This document shows, in pieces, positions 1 to 13,100 of a DNA stretch of 64,000 nt. Numbering within the stretch: the first letter of the stretch is position 1; each line of letters begins with the position of its first letter. The position numbers were made by a program, and so were the translations under genes. The notes under the pieces were generated by a model, which did no database searches, was not told the DNA's origin, and worked only from the letters and a program-made list of their open reading frames with translations. Source of the DNA: Acanthaster planci (Eukaryota; Echinodermata; Asteroidea; Valvatida; Acanthasteridae); NCBI RefSeq assembly GCF_001949145.1, contig NW_019091421.1:290777-354776 (forward strand), read 5' to 3'.

Positions 1-452
1 GTTTAATGATGCAAGAGGCATATAGGGAAAAGTCTAAAATGACGAGACGTATATTGAAAATGCGTCCATTATTGCTATGATGGGAAGGGGCCTTGTCTAC
101 AGATATGTATTGATAGATAAGGTGGCCATTTTATGAGGGGATGGAAACTTCCGTTTGAAAAAAGCTACGGATTCCCAAAACATGAGAAAATACTCAGAAT
201 AATGTACCCACTTACTAATTGCATGGCACATTTGAGGGACCGAATTAATATCTGGCATATGTATTTTTACTCCTTAGAACTAGAACATAAGAACTAACGG
301 TGGGTATATCTTTATGTATGAATGGTAACAGTCTCCAAACTACAGGTCACATTCTGTCTGTTCAACAGTCAATTTTACCAATATCTCCCTCCCCCGTCGC
401 ACTGATGTGAAGGACCAGGAAATGAGATAACCAATCCAAGTTCTCTGTCAGC
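1..452. other. Sequence downstream of ARL6IP1, no gene seen
   Basis: This stretch lies past the stop codon of the minus-strand ARL6IP1 gene, so its right-hand part should be that gene's 3' untranslated region. I see no canonical AATAAA on the minus strand here, no reading frame with recognisable similarity and no obvious repeat. Confidence 0.5.
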
Positions 453-3400
453 CTAATCCTTCTTCTTGGTCTGCTTGAGTAGGTTGACGACCACCTGCAG
501 GGAGGCGGCGTAGGCCTGAGCTAGCAATCCCCGTTGGTGCAGGCCAGGCAGAAGTACAAGGAACACGGCTGGAAAAAGTGCCATAAGAAATATCAGTCAT
601 TCTTAACGTGGTAAAATTATCTCATCTGAACTAAGTAATTCACGGGCTTGAGTATAGTGATCATGAAGAAAATAAAAGCAAATAGCATAATTCCTTGTTT
701 GAATATTGCAATAATAAATAAACTGTAAATAAACTTCAAATTATTAATTTAAAAAATAATAAATTAGAGATAAAAATGAAAGTTTTCTTGAGCTATACCA
801 TGGACCTGCCTCATACAAAAATGAATTGAACCAAATCTAAACTGTAAGCTAGGCAATTTCACAAAGAAAAAAATGTTCATAAAATATAATGTAAATAATG
901 TACCAGTTAAAAATGAAATAATTCTTAAATTTTAATCATTTGTCTAATCATCTGCATACATATTAAATGGAGCAGTCATTTGAAAAGAAGTGACTTACCT
1001 AAGAAGTATACCAAGCAGATATTAGGGATGAGGTTACCAATGAAAGCAATGACTGCCAGCACAGCAATGACCAGAATGAAGTACTGTCAACAAAGCAAAA
1101 ACAACATACTGAAGGTTTCTGGTAGAAAAGACATCTTGAACAGCCGTTGATGGAGGCATTGATACGGTAATGGTTTCTTCCATTACCATATACTTTCATA
1201 TGAAGGAGTTGTGTCTTTCTGAAACCAAAGCGCTTATGTCCTTGAGCAAGGCAATTTACTCCGATGGCTTTTCCAATAAGGGGAGTATTATGGATACCTA
1301 CAAAGGTGGAACTAATCACACTCAGTGGCATTATAATCAGCTGGATCTAGGAAAATGTATGAGAGGTCATCTCTAGCAGACCTCAATCCTCCCATTTGAA
1401 GATCAAGAACTGTTAAGACGAACTAACAGGGATGCTGACATGAAAGGTCGCAAGTTCACACATCTCTTAAACAGCTCAACTACACTGTATATTACAGCAA
1501 TAACAACTGATGAACAAGTCAGTCCTACCTGTTTTGGTTTTTCTTCTTTCATCGTTTTCAGGCACTGGTAACTATGCATCAATGCATCCTTGGTTCTGAT
1601 GAGGCTCATGCACACCTGCTGGTACTGTCGCTGATGCTCAGCTGTCCTACAATTCATACAAATAGAGGTATTGGGGTTATATAGGCTCATCCACTTTCAA
1701 CAACAAAATAAACAACTTTGAAATGGCAGTTACAGAAAATATATGCTAATTACCATAACTTGAATTGTTGTAACCACTTTAAATCGATCCCAACATCATA
1801 AACTCATGTACATGTACAATATTAGGTACAATGAAAAAAACGATTACATCCTGCTTGAATAGGGAAACTCTGTGTGCGCAGAATCTCTTTAATTAATGTA
1901 AAACCAACCATACAGACAAACCACTGCATCTGGCCTGTTGCAGTGAAGAAGTGACTGAATGACACTGACCATTCTGCAGGTGGACAGATGTAAGAATGGA
2001 AAACGGTGGGTCCAAGATAGCTAAACAGACGACCATGACGAGCAATGAGATGGTTGTCAGTACAGAGCATCCTGATGATGAGAGACCATAAACAAGTAGC
2101 TTCCAGTTACAAGCTTGAAAACTGAAGGGTCATTCTAATGCAGCAAGAGTGTGGCATGTACTGGAACCAACCTATGTTCACATAAAGACCCAATTCAACA
2201 CAGTTGATTGATACTTCAAATACTGCAAATGTGGGCAAAATATCATACACGTAGATGTTATTCCCCATCACATACTAGCTGACAAAAGTTGGCAACGTTC
2301 TCTAACAATTTGTCTAACTTAATAAATTTTACTTTTTGACAAGATGGTCCCTCAGACTGGACCAAATTCAGCAACCATTTAATTTCTACCTCATTCTGTT
2401 CGAAATTGTATTATGCGTTTTTAGTGCTGGGTTTATTTTGGCATATTGAAGTAACATGGTTCTGTAACTTTGCTGATGCAACTCATCTACATTTATGTAA
2501 TTAAAGAGGTGAAGAAAAGTCTACACGAAAGTAGAAACTTCCAGGAAGAACCATTTTTTGTGATTAATATTCAGTCCTCAAGATCATTTCTTACAATTCT
2601 CACATTTCTCATCTCTCAGCACTGGTCTGACATGAAACTACACACAGTGCAAAACAACTTGGAGTAGACATATGCTCTTTTGATATTTCCTCTTTTGCAT
2701 AGCCTTTCACCGAGTTGCCAAACTTAGTGGTCAGTTAGTGTAATGAATTAGAAGTTTGGAATCTTTCCCGACTACGCCTGCACTCTGATGTAATCAAAGA
2801 CCAGGGAGGAGAAAGACTGACAGGAAAAAGGCAGTGACAGCAGCTGCCATGATGACGGGCTGATTCTGGTCTTCCCATCGAAGCCATCGATCTACATGAA
2901 GCAAGATGTAACGCCATTCATGGAGTGACTGTTCCAATGACGCAATCTCTTCATCCTGCACATTATAACAAGAAAAAAACATTAGTTCCGAGTTGTTAAT
3001 CCACGTGAAAGACTGCATACAAGGCAAACCACGATTGACCAATAGTATAATTCTGTTGAGCTGAAGCTGGGCTGCCCCAACTATTGTTGGCCAGTCTCTG
3101 TAGAAAATTTCTCAACCTTCTCCAACTTTATGCATTTCACACCTGACATAACTCAATTAAAATAAGGCACTTCATCTATTAAATCGTAAAAACTTGTTTC
3201 TACAGGCACAAGTTGATGTAAACAAAGTGATGTTGGCGCCCACTTGCTTACACTGGACCTCTGTGCTGTAGCTGGGCTAGCTCAACTATAGCACTTTAGT
3301 TGGGACGGTCCAACTGTAGTTCGGAGTGATACAGCAGTTAGGGGCATAACAATTCCATTGATAAGAAGTATGATACAATTTCACATAGATAAAAAAGAAC

Positions 3401-3786
3401 GTTAGGTCTGTTTGGGATGAGTTTCAAATACTTCTTTCATGTCTTTTTCTCTAGAGTGATGTATCAGCCATCAGTAAGCGATAACAGTTTTTAAGAGTTA
3501 CATTTAGGAGAGAAAATGTCGAATCGTTCAGGCCTACTTGGAAAATGTTTCAACCAGGCCATGTTCGATTTTTTTTCAGACCGATCTCATTGCGTTTGTG
3601 CGATGTGAAGGGGTGTGATGTTATCCGTGTATGGCACTCTTTCCTCCAGTTGGAAATGCTGGCGTCTGACATACTAAACTAACTGCTTTAACAACATCTT
3701 AAACACTTAATATTGGCAGCTCAAACAAAACTCCGAAGAATAAGTCTCACTTTGGATTCCGAATTCGCAGTACCCGCTTGCGCCAT
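453..3786 (-). CDS. ARL6IP1: ARL6IP1, ER-shaping membrane protein (apparent frameshift in exon 3)
   Basis: Six coding exons read on the minus strand: 3751-3786, 2802-2955, 1970-2071, 1529-1646, 999-1083 and 453-568, ending in TAG. ARL6IP1 is an integral ER membrane protein with reticulon-like hydrophobic hairpins that shapes ER tubules and affects ER stress and apoptosis. Exon 2 encodes an acidic start and a WLRWEDQNQP segment; exon 3 a hydrophobic stretch (SVLTTISLLVMVVCLA); exon 4 the hallmark TAEHQRQYQQ...KEEKPKQ region; exons 5 and 6 a second hydrophobic pair and a basic C-terminus (LLKQTKKKD) resembling the human tail. The splice phases agree everywhere except in exon 3, where the reading frame shifts between the hydrophobic stretch and a following YLGPTVF segment. 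Allowing 4 missing nt, the protein would be about 204 aa, against 203 in human. The family call is very secure; whether this copy is intact is not. Confidence 0.93.
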
Positions 3787-4181
3787 TTTTGCAGTCAAAG
3801 CTGGCGTTGTTTTTATTGATCACGTTTCAGCCGTTGAGGGCGCGCAGACCGTATGTGTGTAACCTTGACGTATTTCACGTTCTCTGTGAAAACTTGCAAC
3901 AGCATCTGACTATTAATGTACTCGTGTTTGTTTTTCTGCAGCCTCATGCCTCAGATTGGTTCGTACCATGTACATGTACATGTAAGTTGATTACACGTAC
4001 ACATGTAGAATCTTGAAGTTTCGCTGTAATCCTTTTACATTTGTCACCACTGTAACAAACTAAAGAGGAAATTTATAAAGTATCTATATTAATGGAGGCA
4101 GTACTGTGCAACAGAAGGATTAATGTTAGATGAGGAATTTACGACACGAAGGATTGGAGTCGGGCGACATTCTGGCTCAGG
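3787..4181. promoter_or_regulatory. Probable bidirectional promoter of ARL6IP1 and SLC25A27
   Basis: These 395 bp separate two start codons that point away from each other. The interval must therefore hold both 5' untranslated regions and both promoters, unless an unseen upstream exon exists. It contains an alternating CATGTACATGTACATG tract near 3967 and no clear TATA box. The right-hand end carries short upstream reading frames for SLC25A27. Confidence 0.6.
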
Positions 4182-7100
4182 ATGAGTGGAGAGTGCGTGG
4201 AAGGTGTGGGCGGGGTTGTAAGCCCCAGCGACGGCGGGTCTGCTGCGGTGGTCGTACCACGCTTAGATCGTTCAGGTTACTCGTTCCTGCAAAAGGTGGA
4301 CCCAAACAGCTTTGCTTTTAAATACTTCCTGTCAGCCTGTGCGGCTACAGTGGCAGAATCAGGTAAGTTTAGTGAAGTTCAGTAGCTATCTGCGTTGATT
4401 TTTAAAACTAAAAAAAAAAGTTAAATCTAGTCAGAATTTTCCTTCCTCCATCCATGTTCCGAGCATAGCTCCATGTTCCGAGTAACTTGGGCTTACATGG
4501 GTCGCCCGACAATGTCAGAATGCTTAAAAAGGTGAGTCCAAGTTACTTGGACTAAGTATAGTCTAGCCTTGAGGCTCATTCGATCATTTTTAAACATTTT
4601 AAAAAGAAAGAAAGTTGTTGGTTGTGCTGTTTCTTATTTTGCATTCTATTCTGTCATGTCAGTACTTAACTGAGACACGTAAGAACCTAAGAAGAAAGTG
4701 AATGAGCGACAGGTATGCATTTAGTACTGTTAATTTTTGTTGATGAAAATTTCATATCTGCACAAGTTGACATTGATTTGCTATGTATTTTTCATTCATA
4801 ACTCTAGACTAAAGAAATCAGTTTCAGAAAAACAGGTCTTTTGAGTAAGGCCAGAGTGAGGTCCTGGATTCTAGTTGTCCCTTGGGAATATTTAACTTGC
4901 ACTGTATTTATTTACTCATTTATTTGCTATAGGTCTTCTTGTTAACCACATTTTGTTAGTTTTGGGGATTGGTTGTCTACCTTATTAACATTCTTTTTTC
5001 TGTGGGGAGGACTTTACTAAATTTTCTTTTTTTGGGGGGCACTTCAATTTATTCGTATGGCTCTTGGAAAACATTATTAGACTTTTTCACTTTGTGGGGA
5101 CGGATGGTTTTGCTTAGTAACTTTTTTTGGGGGGGGGTGTCCTTAGGAAACTTGTTATGTCTTGATCTATTTTGGAAATGTTTCTGTTCCCCTAAAATTT
5201 TTTTGAGGGGGTCGGTTGCCTTCCTTATTAAAATTCTTTTTTGGGGGAACAAGTTACAATTGACATTACTTTATAAACTTTGAAGTAAATGAAAATATGA
5301 CATCACTCCATCATCACAGTGGACTGCAAAGAATAAATCGTAGAAGAATAGATCAAGCTGCTCTAAATTGACCAATGGCATTAAGGGACAATACAAAGTC
5401 CAGGTCAAAATATTTTACAATAGGTCTACTGATACAGAATGTCGAAAAATTAGGCACACTGCTATTCAGCACAATGGTGAAAATTCTGGATAGCATGCAA
5501 TGACGGCTGGCCACGTTGACCAGCGTCAGGTGCCCGACGGTGTGCGCACATGCACTGACGTTGACATGTCTCACATTAATGTCACCATACCAGCATGTAC
5601 ATGTGTGGAAGGCTGTGCAGCCAAAACGGCTAATGAACCATGATTAAGAAACCAAATTATTGTTTAAGTTGATTTTGATTGTAATACCAATGAGCTATGA
5701 GCAAGCTCTAATTTATGTGAAGGTACGAGTTGTCTTGTACCTCGTATGTGAAAGTACGAGTTGTCTTTACTGGTGGTACAAGTTGTCAAAGGTGCAACTT
5801 GGCAACGGTACGAGTTGGTACAATTTATGTTGAGTTGATGGTACGAGTTGTCCATGGTACTAGTTCTCCAAGTTACCAGTTGACCTGTTCCCTGTTTATT
5901 GTTTTTTCACTAAGTTACCAGTTGACCTGTTCCCTGTTTATTGTTTTTCCACTTTATCCCTTGTCAGTGGTCAGTATCATTATACATCTTGACCTTTGGA
6001 CAAGTCCAAGGTATATCAGGTTCAACTCTTCAGCAAATACATGTACTTCTGTTGATTACCCAGCTCTGATTATGTAGTGAATTTAAAGATTTGCACCAGA
6101 CATGCAGCTGAACCAAATACACGTTCAGAACGGTTTATTGCATTTTATATGCAAAAAAAAAAAAAACCAACCTAATGTCCGTACCTAAGAAACAGCTTTT
6201 GTCAAAAAGCACTTGTCAAATGTCCAATTTGGCCATGAAACAAGGATATCCAAGTTTCTGAGTGGGACAGTTTTAATATTGGGTTTCCAAAGTGTATCCA
6301 TTAAAATTTTGGGAAGAGAGGATGAAGTACAGTTTGTAAATTTGATGAAATGAAAGTGTTGTTGTAAAATCCATGTATCTCTTCATCACCAAGAGTTGGG
6401 AAAAGAACTGTTGAGATGTTTCGAATGAGAAATTTCATGGTTGCAAACCACATTTATTGGTTCCTAGACCTGCTCTGGGAAACATCCCTGATGCAGTCAA
6501 CATTCAAACACTCTGCAGCAGGCGAATGGTACATGTACATTACTTGCAAAATCCTAAGCCCCATGTAGAAAGTAGAGCAGGTTGGTGTCAAGTTTTGAAC
6601 AGATGTAATAGGTTTAGTCAGCTAGTGTATAGTGCCCAAATCCTGTAGGTGTTGATAAATTCTGCCTAGTTGACCTTGAATCACAGGATGGGCTCAATGA
6701 AATTTTGAAGCATTTATCATTTATTAATGAGTGTATTTGTGAATTTTGCTTTGCATAAGTGAAATGTAAATTGCTGTTGTTGTTTCAGTAACCTACCCGT
6801 TAGATCTAACCAAGACTAGATTACAACTGCAAGGAGAGCATGCAGCAGCAAGACATTATGGGGCCACAGCTGAAGCTGTGCCCTACAGAGGAATGGTCAG
6901 GACAGCCATTGGTGTTGGTAAGCAGCTTTACATGTAGGGGTGTAGACCACTAATTCAAGTGAGAATTTCTGGCCAGCTCATTAACATTAAAAGTGCCCCC
7001 ACAGTGTCTTTTGAAAAAGGAGATTGTTTGGCTCCCAAGCTGGTGAGATTGTGTAAATCATTGCTGGGATCAACTCCCTGGGTCTTTGAGCTTTCATATG

Positions 7101-10100
7101 AGAGCAGAATGGCTAAAAACTATGGTTGAAAAATGGTCCTAAGTGCCCGAGAAAATTGAGTTTTGCCACGTGAAAAATGGCTGCAATCAGACTTCGGAAA
7201 AATCACTTTTTGGGGGGGTGATTTTGTTTTATGGGAATAATTAAAATGAAATTGGTTAACCCACAAAAAAATGAAAAGAAATTGAAAGATAAGTGACCAG
7301 ACAAGAATTTCATCTGTGTTTCAGAAATCTCAGGGATGTAGGCGTGCATGTTACTGGGCCCTGAACAGTGCTGATTTTACACCGTTTTCAACGGGGCTTG
7401 AATTAGGGGACTGTACTCTTAGGTACTACCCAGTTATCATGGAATCCTGGTAAACCCCTTCCCTGTTTTGGCATTCAGGTGCACAAGTGAAGTGTTTCTG
7501 TGACGTCATTGCATCATTTCCTCAGAAGTGTAGGGATCAAGACACACATACATGTACATGTAGATCTGGCTTTAACCGCTAGTCTGCAAAGATTGAAATA
7601 GGAACACTGATTCTTTTGATCAGTGTAAATCTCTTTAAACTTTGACCTGATAATGTTTCACTAATACCCTTGTAGTCTATTGTGATATCCTTTCCCCCCT
7701 TCCCCCGTTGACAGCCATCTCTTGTACCTTTTAATTGATATTGTTAATTTGATGATATGAGTTGTACTTTTATTAGTTATTATTTTAGTTCTCAAAATAG
7801 AATAAGAAAATGAATAAGACACAAATATTGTGTTTTGAGATAAATGTACCGGTACATGAACCTTGATGTTTGACTATATAGAATCTGGAAAACAAAGTGT
7901 TTACTCAGCAATATGGTGCTGTTTGGTTTCAGTTCAAGAGGAAGGACTCTTGAAGCTGTGGCAAGGAGTAACACCAGCAATATATAGGCACATTGGTAAG
8001 AACCACTCAGTGGGTAGGCTAGTGGGTTTAACTTAAAGTGGATCTCCAGTTTGTCGCCTACAAACAGCCACACCTCAAGACTTTGATTTCTAATTGTGCT
8101 GATTCAAATTGAAAGAATGCATTTTGAATACATACAAATGTGGACAAGTGCATGATTTTGTGTATGCAATGGCCCACACATAACAACAGAATCGTTGTCA
8201 TCCTAATGTTGGCGATCTGGATAGAGAATACTGACAAGAATTGTTACATTCCCAAATAATGCATGTCTGGCATGACAGTGTTATGAACCATAGGTCAGCA
8301 ACTTTCCTATGACTAAGAAAACAAAGAGAATATAAACTCTGCTACTGCATGTATGAATCCAAACCGAACCCCCCCCATCACCCCAAAAAGTCGAGGCGTT
8401 CAAAAGTCCAGGTACATATATACCCTGCACAAAAAAAAATTGCATTCTGGATTATGTCTCTTTTATCAATCTGAGCTGTACACTGATCAATATCGCCTTC
8501 GTACCGATAGTTTCAGCCTTTGATGTTGACATTTGATTCTGCTGATCCTGCAGGTTTTGTTATTGGCCAAATGGAGCTTAATGCACAAAACATACCAGCA
8601 CCGTACAGGAAACAAATGCGCTGTGGAATTTCAGAAATGCATTTGAGGGTACCCATGAAAATTGACTTTTATATCTGCTGGTAACAGTCCCAAGAGTTTG
8701 TAAATTTGATGATGTACAGTTTGGGGCAATAGAACCAGACTTAAATTTGAAAACGCACTTACATCATATAACGTACACAAAGCTCAGAACGGTTTACTAA
8801 TTCAAACAAAGAAACAGACATCCAGTGGAACAAACAGAAAGAGGAAAGATGCCACCAAATAGAGTAATGAATGTATGAATAGAGCAAGAAAGACATAGAT
8901 AGGCAAGAAACTTCAAACAATTTTATAAACAGTTGAATTAGAAAATAACATCCGGCAGATGGGCAGAACTTGCTCAGTCAAATGGATCTACAAATAAATA
9001 GTTCTCAAAACTAATCAATGAACCAATCATTCTGGTGTCTTTTTTCCATCAGACGATGTCTACATAAACTGACTTTCTTTTCTGTAACAGTGTATACAGG
9101 ATGTAGAATGGGTGCCTATGAATACATCAGGGAAAACATTCTCCACAGAAACGCAGATGGGAACTTTGCTGTCTGGTGAGTTACTTGATTTGGTTATATT
9201 TCTTCCTGTTATATTGATTACTTTACCATGCAGTTGGATCAAGGACCGTACACTCATTCTTTGTGTTCTGCCTTAACTGGGATTGTGAACCTGCGTGTCT
9301 GCAGGATTGGCTTGCTGTAAGAACAGTGTCTTGTTGAGCTCGTCACGCACAGTACTGTTTATTTTGTAGCTTTTTTTCAGTAGGGTTTATGAAATTATAC
9401 CATAAGCCTCCTGGGTCTCAGGCCACATATGCACATAGTTTCCTCAGTGCAAGAATTCATTTCCATGTTTCTATTTTTAAACCCTACAGGAAAGCAGCCT
9501 TGACAGGAATGATTGCTGGGGTCATCGGTCAGTTCATTGCAAGCCCCACTGATCTGGTCAAAGTTCAGATGCAGATGGAAGGGCGAAGGGTTCTGGAGGG
9601 GAAACCACCAAGGTACACAGGCTAAAAAATACTCCTGGAAATAATCTATTCTCCCTCCCCCCATCTCCACCCCCTTTATACCCCCACATTACCGGGCTCA
9701 TTATTGCCCACACTGTGAGGAATATTACTCAAATGATGTTAGTCTTGCAGGCTTTAATGTTGACACTAGAATGTACGCGTACGAGGGCACAGTGTACATG
9801 TGTTTGCCTCTGATCATTAAGCCCATGATATCCGTGTCTTAAAATGAACATTTTCTCCATTTTCTGGTGTTACATGGTGCTGCTGGGATGTGATTTACCA
9901 TGCTGTCTTAAAAGAATTCTTGGTTTTATCGCTAGAAATGTAATAATAAATAAAAGGGTGATATTTTGTGTTGCAGAGTGAAGAGTGCATTTCATGCATT
10001 CTCCAACATTCTGAGGGCAGGAGGGATTCCTGGGCTCTGGAAAGGATGGGCACCCAACTGCCAAAGAGCAGCGCTAGTCAACATGGGAGGTGAGATAACT

Positions 10101-13100
10101 TGATTGAAATGTTTCCCCTTCCTATTCTGCAGAGGGACAAGAGATGGTGGCAATAGCATCCCTTTGGTTGGAACTCCCTGCTTGCGCGCAGAGGTGCATG
10201 CCATTTGGTTTGAGCCATGCTGAGCACATGCAGCCAATCTCTGTTGTGATATGCTTGCATACCATCCAGCTGAAAAGGTTCCCACTCACTGCTCTCTTCT
10301 TTGCTATTTAGAGGATGGTTGTAGTCACAGTGGATAAGGGCAGGGGTTCAAGGGTTAGATGTTAATCGAATGTGGTTTCTGAGAATAAAAGGTTTGCTGC
10401 TCCCTGTAAGGCTAAAAGATTGGGTGTACATGTAGCTCTAAGATAGGGAAAAATTCAGATTTGGAAATCCTTAAACTAAACCATGTCTTGATGAGCACTC
10501 TATCACTCAGTTATGATAATTCCTGGAGGTAACAAGCCTTTCTTATTGGGCATCACATACATGTATANNNNNNNNNNNNNNNNNNNNNNNNNNNNNNNNN
10601 NNNNNNNNNNNNNNNNNNNNNNNNNNNNNNNNNNNNNNNNNNNNNNNNNNNNNNNNNNNNNNNNNNNNNNNNNNNNNNNNNNNNNNNNNNNNNNNNNNNN
10701 NNNNNNNNNNNNNNNNNNNNNNNNNNNNNNNNNNNNNNNNNNNNNNNNNNNNNNNNNNNNNNNNNNNNNNNNNNNNNNNNNNNNNNNNNNNNNNNNNNNN
10801 NNNNNNNNNNNNNNNNNNNNNNNNNNNNNNNNNNNNNNNNNNNNNNNNNNNNNNNNNNNNNNNNNNNNNNNNNNNNNNNNNNNNNNNNNNNNNNNNNNNN
10901 NNNNNNNNNNNNNNNNNNNNNNNNNNNNNNNNNNNNNNNNNNNNNNNNNNNNNNNNNNNNNNNNNNNNNNNNNNNNNNNNNNNNNNNNNNNNNNNNNNNN
11001 NNNNNNNNNNNNNNNNNNNNNNNNNNNNNNNNNNNNNNNNNNNNNNNNNNNNNNNNNNNNNNNNNNNNNNNNNNNNNNNNNNNNNNNNNNNNNNNNNNNA
11101 AACGAAAATGGAGGCAAAGAGCACAAACGTATTTATTATTTCCTGTTTTCATTGACAGGTTAACTTGAAGGCACATTAGTGCACGTGTGTATGAACGTAT
11201 TTATCATGGTACCCCAAGTGTAATGTGGTGTCCAATCACCACCCCCCCACAACCTAAGCCCCCTCTAGGTTTTTGACTTTCCACTGCTAGGCTATTTTCC
11301 CCACTCCCTGACAACAGTTTTACGTCCCTGGATATTGTGTTTGTTTTCTGTGCAGTGAAGAACATTGATCCATGCACAACAGAAAAGGAATGTTGTTCCA
11401 ACAAAAATATAATTATATTTGCATAGCGTTATTTGCCAGATGGGGTGGAGTAAGTAAACACCGACTTTATAAAAATATCTTTCCACACCGAGTGTTTGTG
11501 TGTTTGTTGTCTCTAGTATTTGGCCGTTCTGTTGTCTTCCGTTGAAGTCTTTTAAAAATATTGTGGATTTTTTGCAACTTTAAATAAGCCTCGATAGTTT
11601 GGATTTTATTATAGGTTTTCCCGCCCAACTTTTTAAAATTGGCGCTCCAATTAATGTCTGGCTCATTCAATTTAGCGCAAACTTGATTGATGATCGAGAT
11701 CAACATTCAATCAGCCCAAATAATCATTCAATTTAACTTTAACTCCATGAGCACGCGATTGCAAAATCCTGTTAAACAGCAAAGTTTGAGTCGCTATTCA
11801 GTTTCGGAAACCCCAAAAACAGAAGTCAAATTCGCACAATCATTCTGTGGTACTTGTAATAGGCATGCGATTTCGTGAATAGGCAAGCATTTCTGACATC
11901 TGTGCAATGTTTTTCATCGAAGTCTAATTTACAAATTTGAAATGTTTTATGCTTGACTAATTTATTCAAATTCCATCATGAAGAAGAGGGGTTTCACTCG
12001 CAGAAAAAAAATCTCTCTCAGTACACTAATATCACCTTGATGGGAGAACCTCTTGTCTACAATGTACGTATTTACTTCTACTTAAAACGAGAAAAAGAAA
12101 TTATCAAGTTCTTCTTATCTGGTTCAATGATTGTTAAAACAATGACCAAATACTCAATCTTTTCAGCAGTAATCTTGTAATTTGTATTTTTCCTGCTTGA
12201 AAATTTATAAAAAGAAAGAACAAAATTGGTTTCGTGTAATCCGAAAAGTATACAAGTATACGTTAAATGAAAAGGTTGGGGATAATAAAGATCCAGGGCA
12301 AATATCGCCAGCGATCAAGATGTCTCTGGAACTGTACATGTACCATAATTATACAGAAACTCTATCTTTTCTCCAATACTTGGGGTATGTATTCTTTGAA
12401 AAGCTAACATTGTGAATATGAGTGCCCATTGACGGATATGAAAGTAAAAGTTTGGTAGGAATCCACCTCCCAGTCAACCAGGGCGAAATTGAGTGACGCT
12501 TGTGCATCGTGACATTGAATGATACTCTTACTAAACTGAATCCTTGAAAGTGCATGATTGGACGTCCACAAACGAAACTGAATGCGCAAAGTTTCGAAAA
12601 TCAACCATGGGAGTAACGGGCTCCGAGAAATCGCTCGAAGGTCAATGCACTTTCATGAATTTGGATGCTGTTTTAACTAATTCGGCCGGGAAAACCTATA
12701 TTACCGAAAATGGGTCACTTGGGAGACATTCCCATAGGAACGTGCACAAACTTTACTGTAATTAAGTATTCCCTAATATGATCTGAACCAATCTTTGTAC
12801 GTTTTCAATTTAGACTCTAATCTATCATCTCTCAAAATTTGGACAGTAAAATTCTGCCTCCTTCTGATAGTTGGAGCATTAAGGAGACATTGAAATGTCT
12901 CCCTAATGACCGATGTCTCCCTAAGGTTGAAAAATGTACCACAAAATGTCTCCCTAAAGACCCATTTGTAAGAATTATAGTTTGTAGCATGACAGACTGT
13001 ATTGATCTTATTGAAAAATATGTATTATTAAAAATGTGGCACCTAGCTCAAAAACTTCACACTGACAATGACGTGAGGAAGTATTTCACTGCATCACCAA

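Noticed and set aside
3960-4010. CATGTACATG tract as a specific regulatory palindrome
   Set aside because: The same ACATGTA words occur throughout the window, so it is more likely general sequence composition of this genome.
10503-11176. Several frames of about 200 codons around 10.5-11.2 kb
   Set aside because: They are open only because they run through unknown bases in the assembly gap.
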